This document shows, one piece after another, positions 8,739-16,061 of a stretch of 64,000 nt of DNA. Origin of the DNA: Parasphingorhabdus marina DSM 22363 (GTDB lineage Bacteria; Pseudomonadota; Alphaproteobacteria; Sphingomonadales; Sphingomonadaceae); NCBI RefSeq assembly GCF_900128895.1, contig NZ_FSQW01000002.1, positions 62,001 to 126,000 on the forward strand. The letters are read 5' to 3'. Position 1 is the first letter of the stretch, and every line of letters starts with the position of its first letter. Made by a program: the position numbers and the translations under genes. The notes below the pieces were generated by a model, which had not been told where the DNA came from, did no database searches, and saw only the letters and a program-made list of their open reading frames with translations.

Positions 8739-9896
8739 ATGGCAACGGAAAGCGGCACAGGCAGAACTGGCGAGCGGGAACGCGCACATCCCTGGTACGG
8801 GGGAGTCGAGTTTCGCACGCTGGCGGAGTCGATTCCGGCGATGGTTTTTGTCAGTGATGGCAACGGTGCCAATATCTACAGTAATGTCCAGGTACAAAGA
8901 TTTACCGGCATGAGCATGGAGGCCTTGCTGGGTGAAGGATGGCTGGATGCCGTACATCCGGACGAACAGAACATGGCCCGGAAAATCTGGTCCAGTTCAC
9001 TCTCGACTGGCGAGGGCATGGACACCAAATGCCGGGTCCGGCGTTTTGACGGGAAATATCGCTGGCATCTGGTGCGCAGCGAACCGGTTCTGGACGCGCA
9101 GGGACATGTTGTCCGCTGGATCGGGTCGGCAACCGACATTCAGGACCTGATCGCACATATCAGCATTAAATCGCAGTCCGAAGCGATCTTGAAAGCGCTG
9201 CAAAGCTCGGCTGATCTCGTGGTCTATGCCAAGGATGCCGAGGGGCGGTTCATCTACACCAATGCCGCAGGCTTGTCGGTCATCGGGCGCCGCGCGGAAG
9301 AAGTAACCGGCAAAATGGTTGATGACCTGACCGCAGAAACGGCAGAAGGCGCGGCCATTGCAGAACATGATCAGCAAGTGCTTGCTGTTCGCCGTCCGAT
9401 GACCTTCAGGGAGAGCTGGACCCTGCCGGGTGCGGACACCCGTTATTTTCAATCAACCAAGGTGCCGTTGCCCCTTCCGGATGGTTCGGTGGGAATTGCG
9501 GCGCTGAGTGTGGATATCACCGTAGCGGAAAACCAGCAGCGGCAGCATGCAGAAACGGCAGATCATTTGCGGCAGCGGATTGACAGCCTGCCGCACATCA
9601 CCTGGGTGGCGGACGACGAAGGGAAACTGATTGAGGTCAATCAGGCCTGGTACGACCATGCCGGTCTCACGCCGGCTGTCGGCATGGAATATGCGGATGT
9701 CATCGCAGAAGAATCGATGGCCGCGTTTCTCGACCAATGGTCCTTCTGCCTGGAACACGGGGAAATTCTCGACATGACGGTCACCATCCGGGATGCCATC
9801 GCGCAAAAAACCGGCGAACGACGGGTTCTTGCGCTCCCGGTAGAACGCAATATTTCGGGCGAAATGCGCCGCTTCTGGTATGGCAGTTTCAGCTGA
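8739..9896 (+). CDS. Triple-PAS-domain protein without an output domain
   Basis: A 385-residue cytoplasmic protein made almost entirely of PAS domains. PAS1 is at about 24-145, with the PAC-type ending RWHLVRSEPVLDAQGHVVRW IGSATDI. PAS2 is at about 160-265, beginning ILKALQSSADLVVYAKD and ending in SVDITV. PAS3 is at about 285-383, beginning IDSLPHITWVADDEGKLIEV. The second domain resembles PAS_4-type folds; cofactor binding cannot be judged. No histidine kinase, GGDEF, EAL, HTH or methyl-accepting region follows: the stop comes straight after PAS3 (YGSFS). It could be a partner protein that senses redox, light or a ligand and signals by protein contact. Ribosome site AGGGTGAGAA precedes the ATG. 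Confidence 0.85.
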   Translation: MATESGTGRTGERERAHPWYGGVEFRTLAESIPAMVFVSDGNGANIYSNVQVQRFTGMSMEALLGEGWLDAVHPDEQNMARKIWSSSLSTGEGMDTKCRVRRFDGKYRWHLVRSEPVLDAQGHVVRWIGSATDIQDLIAHISIKSQSEAILKALQSSADLVVYAKDAEGRFIYTNAAGLSVIGRRAEEVTGKMVDDLTAETAEGAAIAEHDQQVLAVRRPMTFRESWTLPGADTRYFQSTKVPLPLPDGSVGIAALSVDITVAENQQRQHAETADHLRQRIDSLPHITWVADDEGKLIEVNQAWYDHAGLTPAVGMEYADVIAEESMAAFLDQWSFCLEHGEILDMTVTIRDAIAQKTGERRVLALPVERNISGEMRRFWYGSFS

Positions 9897-9923
9897 TCCG
9901 GGCAGGGCGGGACACAGGCTGAA

Positions 9924-11348
9924 TCAGTCCGGCAGGCCGGTGATGGACTTGATTTCCATAAAGTCCTTCAGGCCATAGACACCGCCTTCGCGGCCATTGC
10001 CCGACTGTTTGTAGCCCCCGAAAGGCGCACCCGGTGCGGGGCCCCAATTGTTGATAATGACCATGCCGGCCTGCAATTTGGGCGCAACTTCCGCCGCTTC
10101 TGCCGGATCGCCGGAGATGACGGCCGACAGCCCATATTCCGTGTCATTGGCGATTTCGATGGCCTCATCAAGATCATCATAGCTCATCAGCGTCACAACT
10201 GGCCCGAAAGTTTCTTCCTTTGCGATCCGCATGTCCGGCGTAACTCCGCTGAACAGGGTTGGTTTGATATAATAGCCGCGGTTGACGCCCTGGGGCAGGT
10301 CGGTGCCGCCGGTTTCGAGCGTGGCGCCTTCGTCAATGGCTGACTGGATCAGATCCTGAATCTTGTCATGCTGGGCCTTGTTGACCACTGGTCCGATATG
10401 CTGACCTTCTTCCAGCGGATCGCCCACTTCCTGCGCCTCGACGATATTCTTCACCACATTCACCGCATCTGCGGTCTGTTCGTTGTGAACCAGCACACGC
10501 GTCGGCGCGATGCAGCTTTGACCGGAATTGAGCATCACCCCGCCGATAGAGGCGGGCAAGACCTGTTCCAGATCCGATCCGGGCAGAACCACATTGGGTG
10601 ATTTCCCGCCCAGTTCCTGATGCACGCGCTTGACCGTATCCGCGGCAGCCTTGGCCACCAGTTTTCCGGCGCGAGTGGAGCCGGTGAAACTGACCATGTC
10701 GACATCGGGGTGCGCGGAGATTGCGGCACCGACGGTTGGGCCGTCACCCTGCACCAGATTGAAGACACCGGCCGGAACACCGGCGGCATCCATGACTTCG
10801 GCCAGAATGGCGGCACTGCCGGGGCATTCTTCCGACGGCTTGAGCACCATGGTGTTGCCCGCCGCCAGTGCCGGAGCGACTTTCAGCGCGATCTGGTTGA
10901 GCGGCCAGTTCCACGGTGTGATCATGCCAACCACGCCAATGGGTTCATAGACGATGGTGTTGGGACCCTGTTTCTCGGAAAACCGGAAGTCTTTCAGCGC
11001 TTCCATGGTTCCGGCGAACCCGCCCAGTCCCGATGGCGCCTGCATGGCATTGCCGAGGCTCACCGGGGCACCCATTTCTACCGCCAGTGATTTGGCGATG
11101 TCCGGCATGCGTTTCTGATATTCCTCAATAACCCGACCCATCAGCGCCAGCCGTTCCTCGCGGCTGGTCTGGCTGTATGTCTTGAAGGCTTCCTTCGCTG
11201 CAGCGACAGCAGCGTCAACATCGGCTTTCGACCCCAGGACGATCTGCGTTCCCGGCTCTTCCGTCGCCGGATTGATCACCCGATGCGGCGTCCCGCCATC
11301 GGAATCCACCCACTGGCCATTGATGTAATTCTGTTCGTAGCTGTCCAT
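9924..11348 (-). CDS. Aldehyde dehydrogenase family protein
   Basis: A 474-residue NAD(P)+-dependent aldehyde dehydrogenase oxidising an aldehyde to a carboxylic acid. The catalytic cysteine lies in NSGQSCIAPTR (Cys279) and the general base in HQELGGKSPN (Glu245). The cofactor loop FTGSTRAGK is at 221-229, and ITPWNWPLNQ carries the conserved Asn. Length is normal for the family. The aldehyde substrate is not evident; this subgroup (GQW near the N-terminus, no target peptide) includes many broad-range enzymes. GGAGA precedes the ATG at suitable spacing. It converges on the PAS gene. Confidence 0.93.
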   Translation of the reverse strand: MDSYEQNYINGQWVDSDGGTPHRVINPATEEPGTQIVLGSKADVDAAVAAAKEAFKTYSQTSREERLALMGRVIEEYQKRMPDIAKSLAVEMGAPVSLGNAMQAPSGLGGFAGTMEALKDFRFSEKQGPNTIVYEPIGVVGMITPWNWPLNQIALKVAPALAAGNTMVLKPSEECPGSAAILAEVMDAAGVPAGVFNLVQGDGPTVGAAISAHPDVDMVSFTGSTRAGKLVAKAAADTVKRVHQELGGKSPNVVLPGSDLEQVLPASIGGVMLNSGQSCIAPTRVLVHNEQTADAVNVVKNIVEAQEVGDPLEEGQHIGPVVNKAQHDKIQDLIQSAIDEGATLETGGTDLPQGVNRGYYIKPTLFSGVTPDMRIAKEETFGPVVTLMSYDDLDEAIEIANDTEYGLSAVISGDPAEAAEVAPKLQAGMVIINNWGPAPGAPFGGYKQSGNGREGGVYGLKDFMEIKSITGLPD

Positions 11349-11533
11349 GAGATTCTCTCCGTTATTTTGCCTGACAGTGACGCAAAAAACGGGAAAGGTC
11401 GACTGATATTATTGCGGTGACAGGAGTGTGCGCAATCGGGGCAGGGGGACAGGGTATGCTATTCCGCAGACCTGTGACAGGCGCACATGAATGCTGACCG
11501 GGATCGGTCGGCAACAAGATGGCAATGTGTTGC

Positions 11534-11607
11534 TGGATCCCCCGTGAGGATTCGAACCTCAATTGACGGAGTCAGAGTCCGTAGTCTTACCATTAGACGA
11601 CAGGGGA
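11534..11607 (-). tRNA. tRNA-Gln (anticodon CTG)
   Basis: A complete 74-nt cloverleaf including encoded CCA. The acceptor stem begins TCCCCTG and ends CGGGGGA (7 pairs, one G-T), then T73 and CCA. The D arm has TAATGGTA. The anticodon loop CTCTGAC gives CTG, which reads CAG (Gln). The T arm is GAGGTTCGAATCCTC. The first pair is T1-A72; a U1-A72 pair is an identity feature of tRNA-Gln recognised by GatCAB, the indirect glutamine charging route usual in alphaproteobacteria. Confidence 0.97.
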
Positions 11608-11621
11608 GCGATGTGAGGCGC

Positions 11622-11649
11622 GTGTAATGCCCGGTCAAAAGTCCGTCAA
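11622..11649 (-). promoter_or_regulatory. Candidate promoter of tRNA-Gln
   Basis: Read on the minus strand, TTGACG (11649-11644) and TTACAC (11627-11622) are 16 bases apart, with the -10 box 14 bases before the mature tRNA 5' end. The position and the near-consensus -35 make this a likely housekeeping promoter. Confidence 0.5.
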
Positions 11650-11771
11650 GGGAAATTGCGGGTATCCGGTGCCGCCAGGCAGTCTTTCGCCAGCCAAAGC
11701 GGCATCATTGCCCGGCTGGACGAACATATTACCCGCTACCGGTGCTCCGTTGTCCGCAGTTTTCTATTCCC

Positions 11772-11799
11772 TTGCACAATAGCCGGGCCAGAGTTATCT
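11772..11799 (+). promoter_or_regulatory. Candidate promoter of the ppx/gppA-rlmE pair
   Basis: TTGCAC at 11772-11777 and TTATCT at 11794-11799 are separated by 16 bases, about 55 bases ahead of the phosphatase start. Recognised by eye; no transcript evidence. Confidence 0.35.
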
Positions 11800-11854
11800 C
11801 TATGGGCAAGTACCGGCGGTATTACCCGATCCGGAGAACATAAGAGTATCGGTC

Positions 11855-12967
11855 ATGGTGGATGAAGCATCCCCATCGCCGCAAAGCAAAAACGGCGGAA
11901 ATCCCGATCGGATGACCCGCCCGAAACGTGCGGCGACACATGGAAACGGGAGTCGAAACCCGGCTTTCTCACGAAAAAATACCGGCCGCTGGCCGAAATT
12001 GCGCTCCTATGCGGCCATTGATCTGGGGACGAACAACTGCCGGCTGCTGGTCGCCAAGCCATCAGCTGACGGCTTTATCGTAACCGATGCCTTTTCCCGC
12101 GTTGTCCGGCTGGGCGAGGGGCTGGTGGAAACCGGACGGATCAGCAACAGGGCAATGGACCGTGCCGTCGCGGCACTATCCATCTGTGCCGACAAGCTGC
12201 GCCGCCGCAATGTCACGCTGGCGCGTTCGGTTGCCACCGAAGCGTGCCGGCGGGCCAGCAACGGCGACAAGTTTATTGAACGGGTGCGGCGGGAAACCGG
12301 CATCGCACTGGATATTATCACCGCCGAAGAAGAGGCGCGTCTCGCTGTGTTGGGGTGCCAGATCCTTCTCGAACCGGGTAACGGACCGGCGCTGATATTC
12401 GACATTGGCGGCGGATCTACCGAGCTGGTGCTGGTTGACACGACGGGTCCCGCGCCCGAAATCATTGACTGGCTGAGCGCACCCTGGGGTGTGGTTTCGC
12501 TGACCGAAAGCGAACGATTTGACCATCAGAGCCCGGAGGGCAGGGAACTGGCATTTGCCAACATGCGCGCGCGCGTCATGGACAGTTTTGCAGAGTTTGC
12601 CGAACGGCTGCCGATGGATGCGGACTCCGATTTCCGGCTGCTGGGTACCAGCGGAACGGTCACCACACTAGCCAGCCTGCATCTCAAACTGCCCCAATAT
12701 GACCGCCGCGTCATTGACGGACTGATCGTGCCCGCAGAGTCGATGCGTGAAATCAGCACGATGCTTGCGTACAAGTCCCCACAGGAACGCGCGGAAATCC
12801 CGTGTATCGGTCGAGAGAGGGCCGACCTGGTCGTTGGTGGATGTGCGATCCTCGAATCCATTCTCGACATCTGGCCGGCAACGCGCGTCGGTGTTGCAGA
12901 CCGGGGTATCCGCGAGGGCATATTGCGCTCGCTGATGTCATCCAACGAACGCCGGCCGGTCAGGTAG
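11855..12967 (+). CDS. Ppx/GppA exopolyphosphatase/guanosine pentaphosphatase family protein
   Basis: A 370-residue ASKHA-fold phosphatase of the Ppx/GppA family, which hydrolyses polyphosphate and/or pppGpp. The phosphate-1 loop YAAIDLGTNNCRLLVA is at 52-67 and the phosphate-2 loop IFDIGGGSTELVL at 181-193. The adenosine-type motif LLGTSGTVTTLAS and the conserved GLIVP region lie further on. It lacks the C-terminal HD-like domain of full-length E. coli Ppx, like many alphaproteobacterial copies. The first 48 residues are basic and low-complexity, so translation may start later, at Met20 (11912). The gene is followed 10 bases later by rlmE, an arrangement common in sphingomonads. Confidence 0.92.
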   Translation: MVDEASPSPQSKNGGNPDRMTRPKRAATHGNGSRNPAFSRKNTGRWPKLRSYAAIDLGTNNCRLLVAKPSADGFIVTDAFSRVVRLGEGLVETGRISNRAMDRAVAALSICADKLRRRNVTLARSVATEACRRASNGDKFIERVRRETGIALDIITAEEEARLAVLGCQILLEPGNGPALIFDIGGGSTELVLVDTTGPAPEIIDWLSAPWGVVSLTESERFDHQSPEGRELAFANMRARVMDSFAEFAERLPMDADSDFRLLGTSGTVTTLASLHLKLPQYDRRVIDGLIVPAESMREISTMLAYKSPQERAEIPCIGRERADLVVGGCAILESILDIWPATRVGVADRGIREGILRSLMSSNERRPVR

Positions 12968-12977
12968 GGGTGGAGCC

Positions 12978-13652
12978 ATGAGCAGAGGACGATCCGGCCA
13001 GAGACAACGTGTCAAGACCGCCAAGGGCCGCAAAATCGGCTCAACCCGCTGGCTCGAACGGCAGCTCAATGATCCCTATGTCAAAAAGGCCAAAGCTGAC
13101 GGGTACCGGTCGCGTGCGGCCTACAAGCTGCTCGAGCTGGACGAACGGTTCAAATTTGTCCGCAAGTCCCGGGCGGTTGTCGACCTCGGCATCGCACCGG
13201 GTGGCTGGGCCCAGGTTGTGCGCAAATATGTGCCCGATGCTGCGGTGGTTGGGATTGATTTGCTGCCGGTCGATCCGATTGATGGCGTGACCATATTCGA
13301 AATGGATTTCATGGATGATGCGGCGCCGGACAAGCTGATTGACGCGCTGGGTGGTTCACCGGATCTTGTGCTGTCGGACATGGCGGCCAATACCGTCGGG
13401 CATCAGCAGACCGATCATTTGCGAACCATGGCTCTGGTCGAGGCCGGCGCCTGGTTTGCCATTGAGAATCTCCAAAAGGGCGGGGTTTTTGTCGCGAAGG
13501 TTCTCGCCGGTGGCACCGATAACGAGTTGCTCCAGATGCTGAAAAAGCATTTTTCCACCGTCAAACATGCCAAGCCCCCGGCGAGCCGGAAGGGGTCTTC
13601 GGAATGGTATGTTGTGGCACAGGGGTTCAAGGGGCGTCAGGGCGCCGATTGA
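12978..13652 (+). CDS. rlmE: 23S rRNA (uridine-2'-O)-methyltransferase RlmE (FtsJ/RrmJ)
   Basis: A 224-residue SAM-dependent methyltransferase that 2'-O-methylates a uridine in the A loop of 23S rRNA (U2552 in E. coli). The K-D-K-E catalytic set is visible: Lys50 in SRAAYKLLEL, Asp134 in VLSDMAANTVG, Lys174 in FVAKVLAGG and Glu209 in SSEWYVVA. The SAM loop is VDLGIAPGGWAQV (68-80). The N-terminal 35 residues are basic and probably contact RNA. It is likely co-transcribed with the upstream phosphatase and ends just before a convergent gene. Confidence 0.96.
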   Translation: MSRGRSGQRQRVKTAKGRKIGSTRWLERQLNDPYVKKAKADGYRSRAAYKLLELDERFKFVRKSRAVVDLGIAPGGWAQVVRKYVPDAAVVGIDLLPVDPIDGVTIFEMDFMDDAAPDKLIDALGGSPDLVLSDMAANTVGHQQTDHLRTMALVEAGAWFAIENLQKGGVFVAKVLAGGTDNELLQMLKKHFSTVKHAKPPASRKGSSEWYVVAQGFKGRQGAD

Positions 13653-13658
13653 GGCGCC

Positions 13659-14441
13659 TTATTTTTCGCTGCGGACGGCGGCGATCAACTCTTTGAGCCC
13701 GTCATAGCCAATCGCGCCAACGGCGGATTCATTGCCGACGACAAAAGCCGGGGTGCCGGTAAACTGAAACCTGCGGGCCATTTCCAGGTTCTGCTGGATT
13801 TCCTCGCGCGCTTCCGGCGTGGCCATGAAGGCGCGGGCGGCTGCCAGATCCAGGCCGACTTCTGTTGCTGCGGCCTCGATGGTCGACGGGGAAGGACGAC
13901 CGGTTGCGAACATGGTTTTGTGGAACTCGAAATATTTGCCCTGTTTCGCGGCGGCCAGAGCCATCAGTGCGGCGTCATTGCTGGCCTCACTCAAAATGGG
14001 AAGTTCACGAAACACCACCTTGATATTCTTGTCTTCCTTGAGCAACCTGTCGATGTCCGCGGTGGTCTGCTTGCAATAGGGGCAGGCAAAATCGGAATAT
14101 TCCACAATTGTGACATCACCATTGGGATTGCCGGCGAAAGCCGCCCCGGCAAAGGGTGTTTCAATAGCCTCGCGTACCTGATTGATGGCAGAGGCTTTTT
14201 CCCGGCTGCGCAGAATTTCGACCGCTTCGGGAATGATCTCCGGGTTTTCGAGAATATACTGACGCACGATCGCTTCAATGGCGGCCTGTTCGTCGGCATT
14301 GATTCCGGCTGCCGCCGCCTGTTGCGATGCGTCTGTTCCCGACGTCCCGCCCGATTGCGAAAACCATACGGCTGCCGCCGCTGCAATGGCCAACGTGCCA
14401 CCTGCCATAATCATCCACTTTCCGTTTTGTTTCTCAGTCAT
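13659..14441 (-). CDS. DsbA-family membrane-anchored thioredoxin-fold protein
   Basis: A 260-residue protein with a single N-terminal membrane anchor (about 9-27) and a periplasmic thioredoxin domain of the DsbA/BdbD type. The redox motif is CPYC (Cys120, Cys123), and the cis-proline loop is in FTGTPAFVVG (about 225-234). A helical region at 48-95 precedes the fold, as in the DsbA-like Com1/ScsC-type proteins. It should oxidise or isomerise disulfides in exported proteins. It is downstream of the M48 protease gene on the same strand (84-base gap), so the two may share an envelope protein quality-control role; that link is inference. Confidence 0.92.
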   Translation of the reverse strand: MTEKQNGKWMIMAGGTLAIAAAAAVWFSQSGGTSGTDASQQAAAAGINADEQAAIEAIVRQYILENPEIIPEAVEILRSREKASAINQVREAIETPFAGAAFAGNPNGDVTIVEYSDFACPYCKQTTADIDRLLKEDKNIKVVFRELPILSEASNDAALMALAAAKQGKYFEFHKTMFATGRPSPSTIEAAATEVGLDLAAARAFMATPEAREEIQQNLEMARRFQFTGTPAFVVGNESAVGAIGYDGLKELIAAVRSEK

Positions 14442-14525
14442 GTGTGCAACACCGTATTTTCTTCTCCCTTTGTCGCAGGAAGGGCAAATTGTCCATGATT
14501 GTCAGGAGAAAAGGAGAGAACCAGT

Positions 14526-15926
14526 TCAGCGCCGTTTTGCAGCCCGCTCGAACTCGCTCTTTGCGATGAGCGAGATATCCTGTGCCCGGATCCAGTCCGG
14601 TGTGTTTTCGTCGATGCCGGCCATGGCGATCTGGGAACTGCGGATGGCGCCGCCATAATTGCGCTGCAACAAGGCGCTTTCGGCCGTCGCCAGCTGGGCG
14701 CGAGCGGTGTCCCCCTTGCGGGAATAGACCACGCCGAGCTGATACCAGGCAAAGGGATTGCGATTGTCCTTGATCACGGCAGCCTTCAGCACCTTTTCGG
14801 CTTCGTCGAAATGCTGATCATCCTCCGTGGCAATCAGCGCGTGCCCGAACAGACTGGCTATCAGGGGATGGTTGTTGGTCAGGTTCACGGCCCGACGCAG
14901 GGATTTCAGAGCTTCTCTCGGTCTGCCGGATTCCAGAAGTATCTGGCCTTCGAGTTCGAGGAAATAGGGGTCCGTGGGATCGATTGCGAGAAGTTCCTGA
15001 ACCTCCTGCAAGGCGCGGTCAGGATAAGCACTTTTGTGCCAGGCGTATGCCCGCGCATAGCGCGCCGGAATCGTCCGGTCGCTCTCCGGAAACTCGCGCA
15101 ACGTGACCGCGGGCTCCGACGTGAAACCGAGCAGCTTGGCCTTGACCCGCTGGAAGCGTCGCTCAATTTCGGGATCCGGCGGGGTGTCCCATGCCGGATC
15201 GGCCTGATAGACTTCGCGCAACAGGGACACGCGTTCACCGGTCAGCGGGTGGGTCCGGCCGTAGCTGTCTTCCTGCGGGATACCGAGACGGAACTCATAA
15301 TTTTGCAGCTTCTTGAAAAAGTCGATCGAGCCGCGACCGGTGATGCCCGCAGCCGACAGATAACGCGCTCCGGCCGCGTCTGCTGCGCGTTCCTGGACGC
15401 GGCTGAAGGCGAGGAACTTGCCAAGCGCCGCTTGCTGCCCGGCAGCCAGAATCCCTGCGCCCGCATCACCCGCGCCGGCTGCAATGGCCGCTGCGCCGAG
15501 GATCAGGCTCAGGATCGTGATCCCGGTGGCAGTCTCAATCCCTTCATTGAAGCGGATGATATGCCCTCCGGTAATATGGCCGAGTTCGTGCGCCATGATG
15601 CCCTGGATTTCGACCGCACTGTCTGCGGCCGCAATTGTCCCGGAATAGAAAAACATGCGCTGGCCGCCAGCAACGAAGGCATTGATCTGTTTGTCGTTGA
15701 TCAGGATGACTTCGACATCGTCGGCATCAAGCTCCGACACTGCCACCAGCGGCGCGACCATGTCGCTGAACAGTTCTTCGGTCTCTGCGTCGCGCAGGAT
15801 CGATTGCGCCGCCACCGGTTGCGCGGCGAATACGGCCAGCGCGAGTAGCGCGAAAAAGAAATACAGCAGCCTGGCGAAATGCCGGCTGGAAGGGGAGGCT
15901 GGCAGTGATGCGGTCGCGGAGGTCAT
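14526..15926 (-). CDS. M48 family metalloprotease with TPR repeats (BepA-like)
   Basis: A 466-residue exported zinc peptidase. The N-terminus has a basic region and a hydrophobic segment (about 21-38) ending AQPVAAQ, a likely signal peptide. The zinc site is MAHELGHITGGH (His113, Glu114, His117), with the third ligand in RVQERAAD (Glu179). The C-terminal half (about 300-460) contains TPR-like helical repeats, for example AWYQLGVVYSRKGDTARAQL. This layout matches BepA/YfgC, which degrades or chaperones misassembled outer-membrane proteins such as LptD. Between peptidase and TPRs lies SYGRTHPLTGERVSLL, characteristic of BepA homologues. Confidence 0.92.
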   Translation of the reverse strand: MTSATASLPASPSSRHFARLLYFFFALLALAVFAAQPVAAQSILRDAETEELFSDMVAPLVAVSELDADDVEVILINDKQINAFVAGGQRMFFYSGTIAAADSAVEIQGIMAHELGHITGGHIIRFNEGIETATGITILSLILGAAAIAAGAGDAGAGILAAGQQAALGKFLAFSRVQERAADAAGARYLSAAGITGRGSIDFFKKLQNYEFRLGIPQEDSYGRTHPLTGERVSLLREVYQADPAWDTPPDPEIERRFQRVKAKLLGFTSEPAVTLREFPESDRTIPARYARAYAWHKSAYPDRALQEVQELLAIDPTDPYFLELEGQILLESGRPREALKSLRRAVNLTNNHPLIASLFGHALIATEDDQHFDEAEKVLKAAVIKDNRNPFAWYQLGVVYSRKGDTARAQLATAESALLQRNYGGAIRSSQIAMAGIDENTPDWIRAQDISLIAKSEFERAAKRR

Positions 15927-15994
15927 GAATTTCCTTTGCCTGGATTCCCGGTAATTTACACGGTTTCCTCTGGCATTGGTAGCCTGAACCTGTG

Positions 15995-16039
15995 ATGAAA
16001 TGAAACCGGGTCAATCCTCGCGGAGATGATCCGGTTTCA
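15995..16039 (-). terminator. Probable terminator of rne
   Basis: A long stem pairs 16001-16013 (TGAAACCGGGTCA) with 16027-16039 (TGATCCGGTTTCA), with one mismatch. On the minus strand it starts 23 bases after the rne stop codon, and a short T-rich stretch (TTTCAT) follows. The stem is strong and the T tract weak, so termination may be partial. Confidence 0.55.
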
Positions 16040-16061
16040 CGCAATCCCTGTTTCGACAGCT

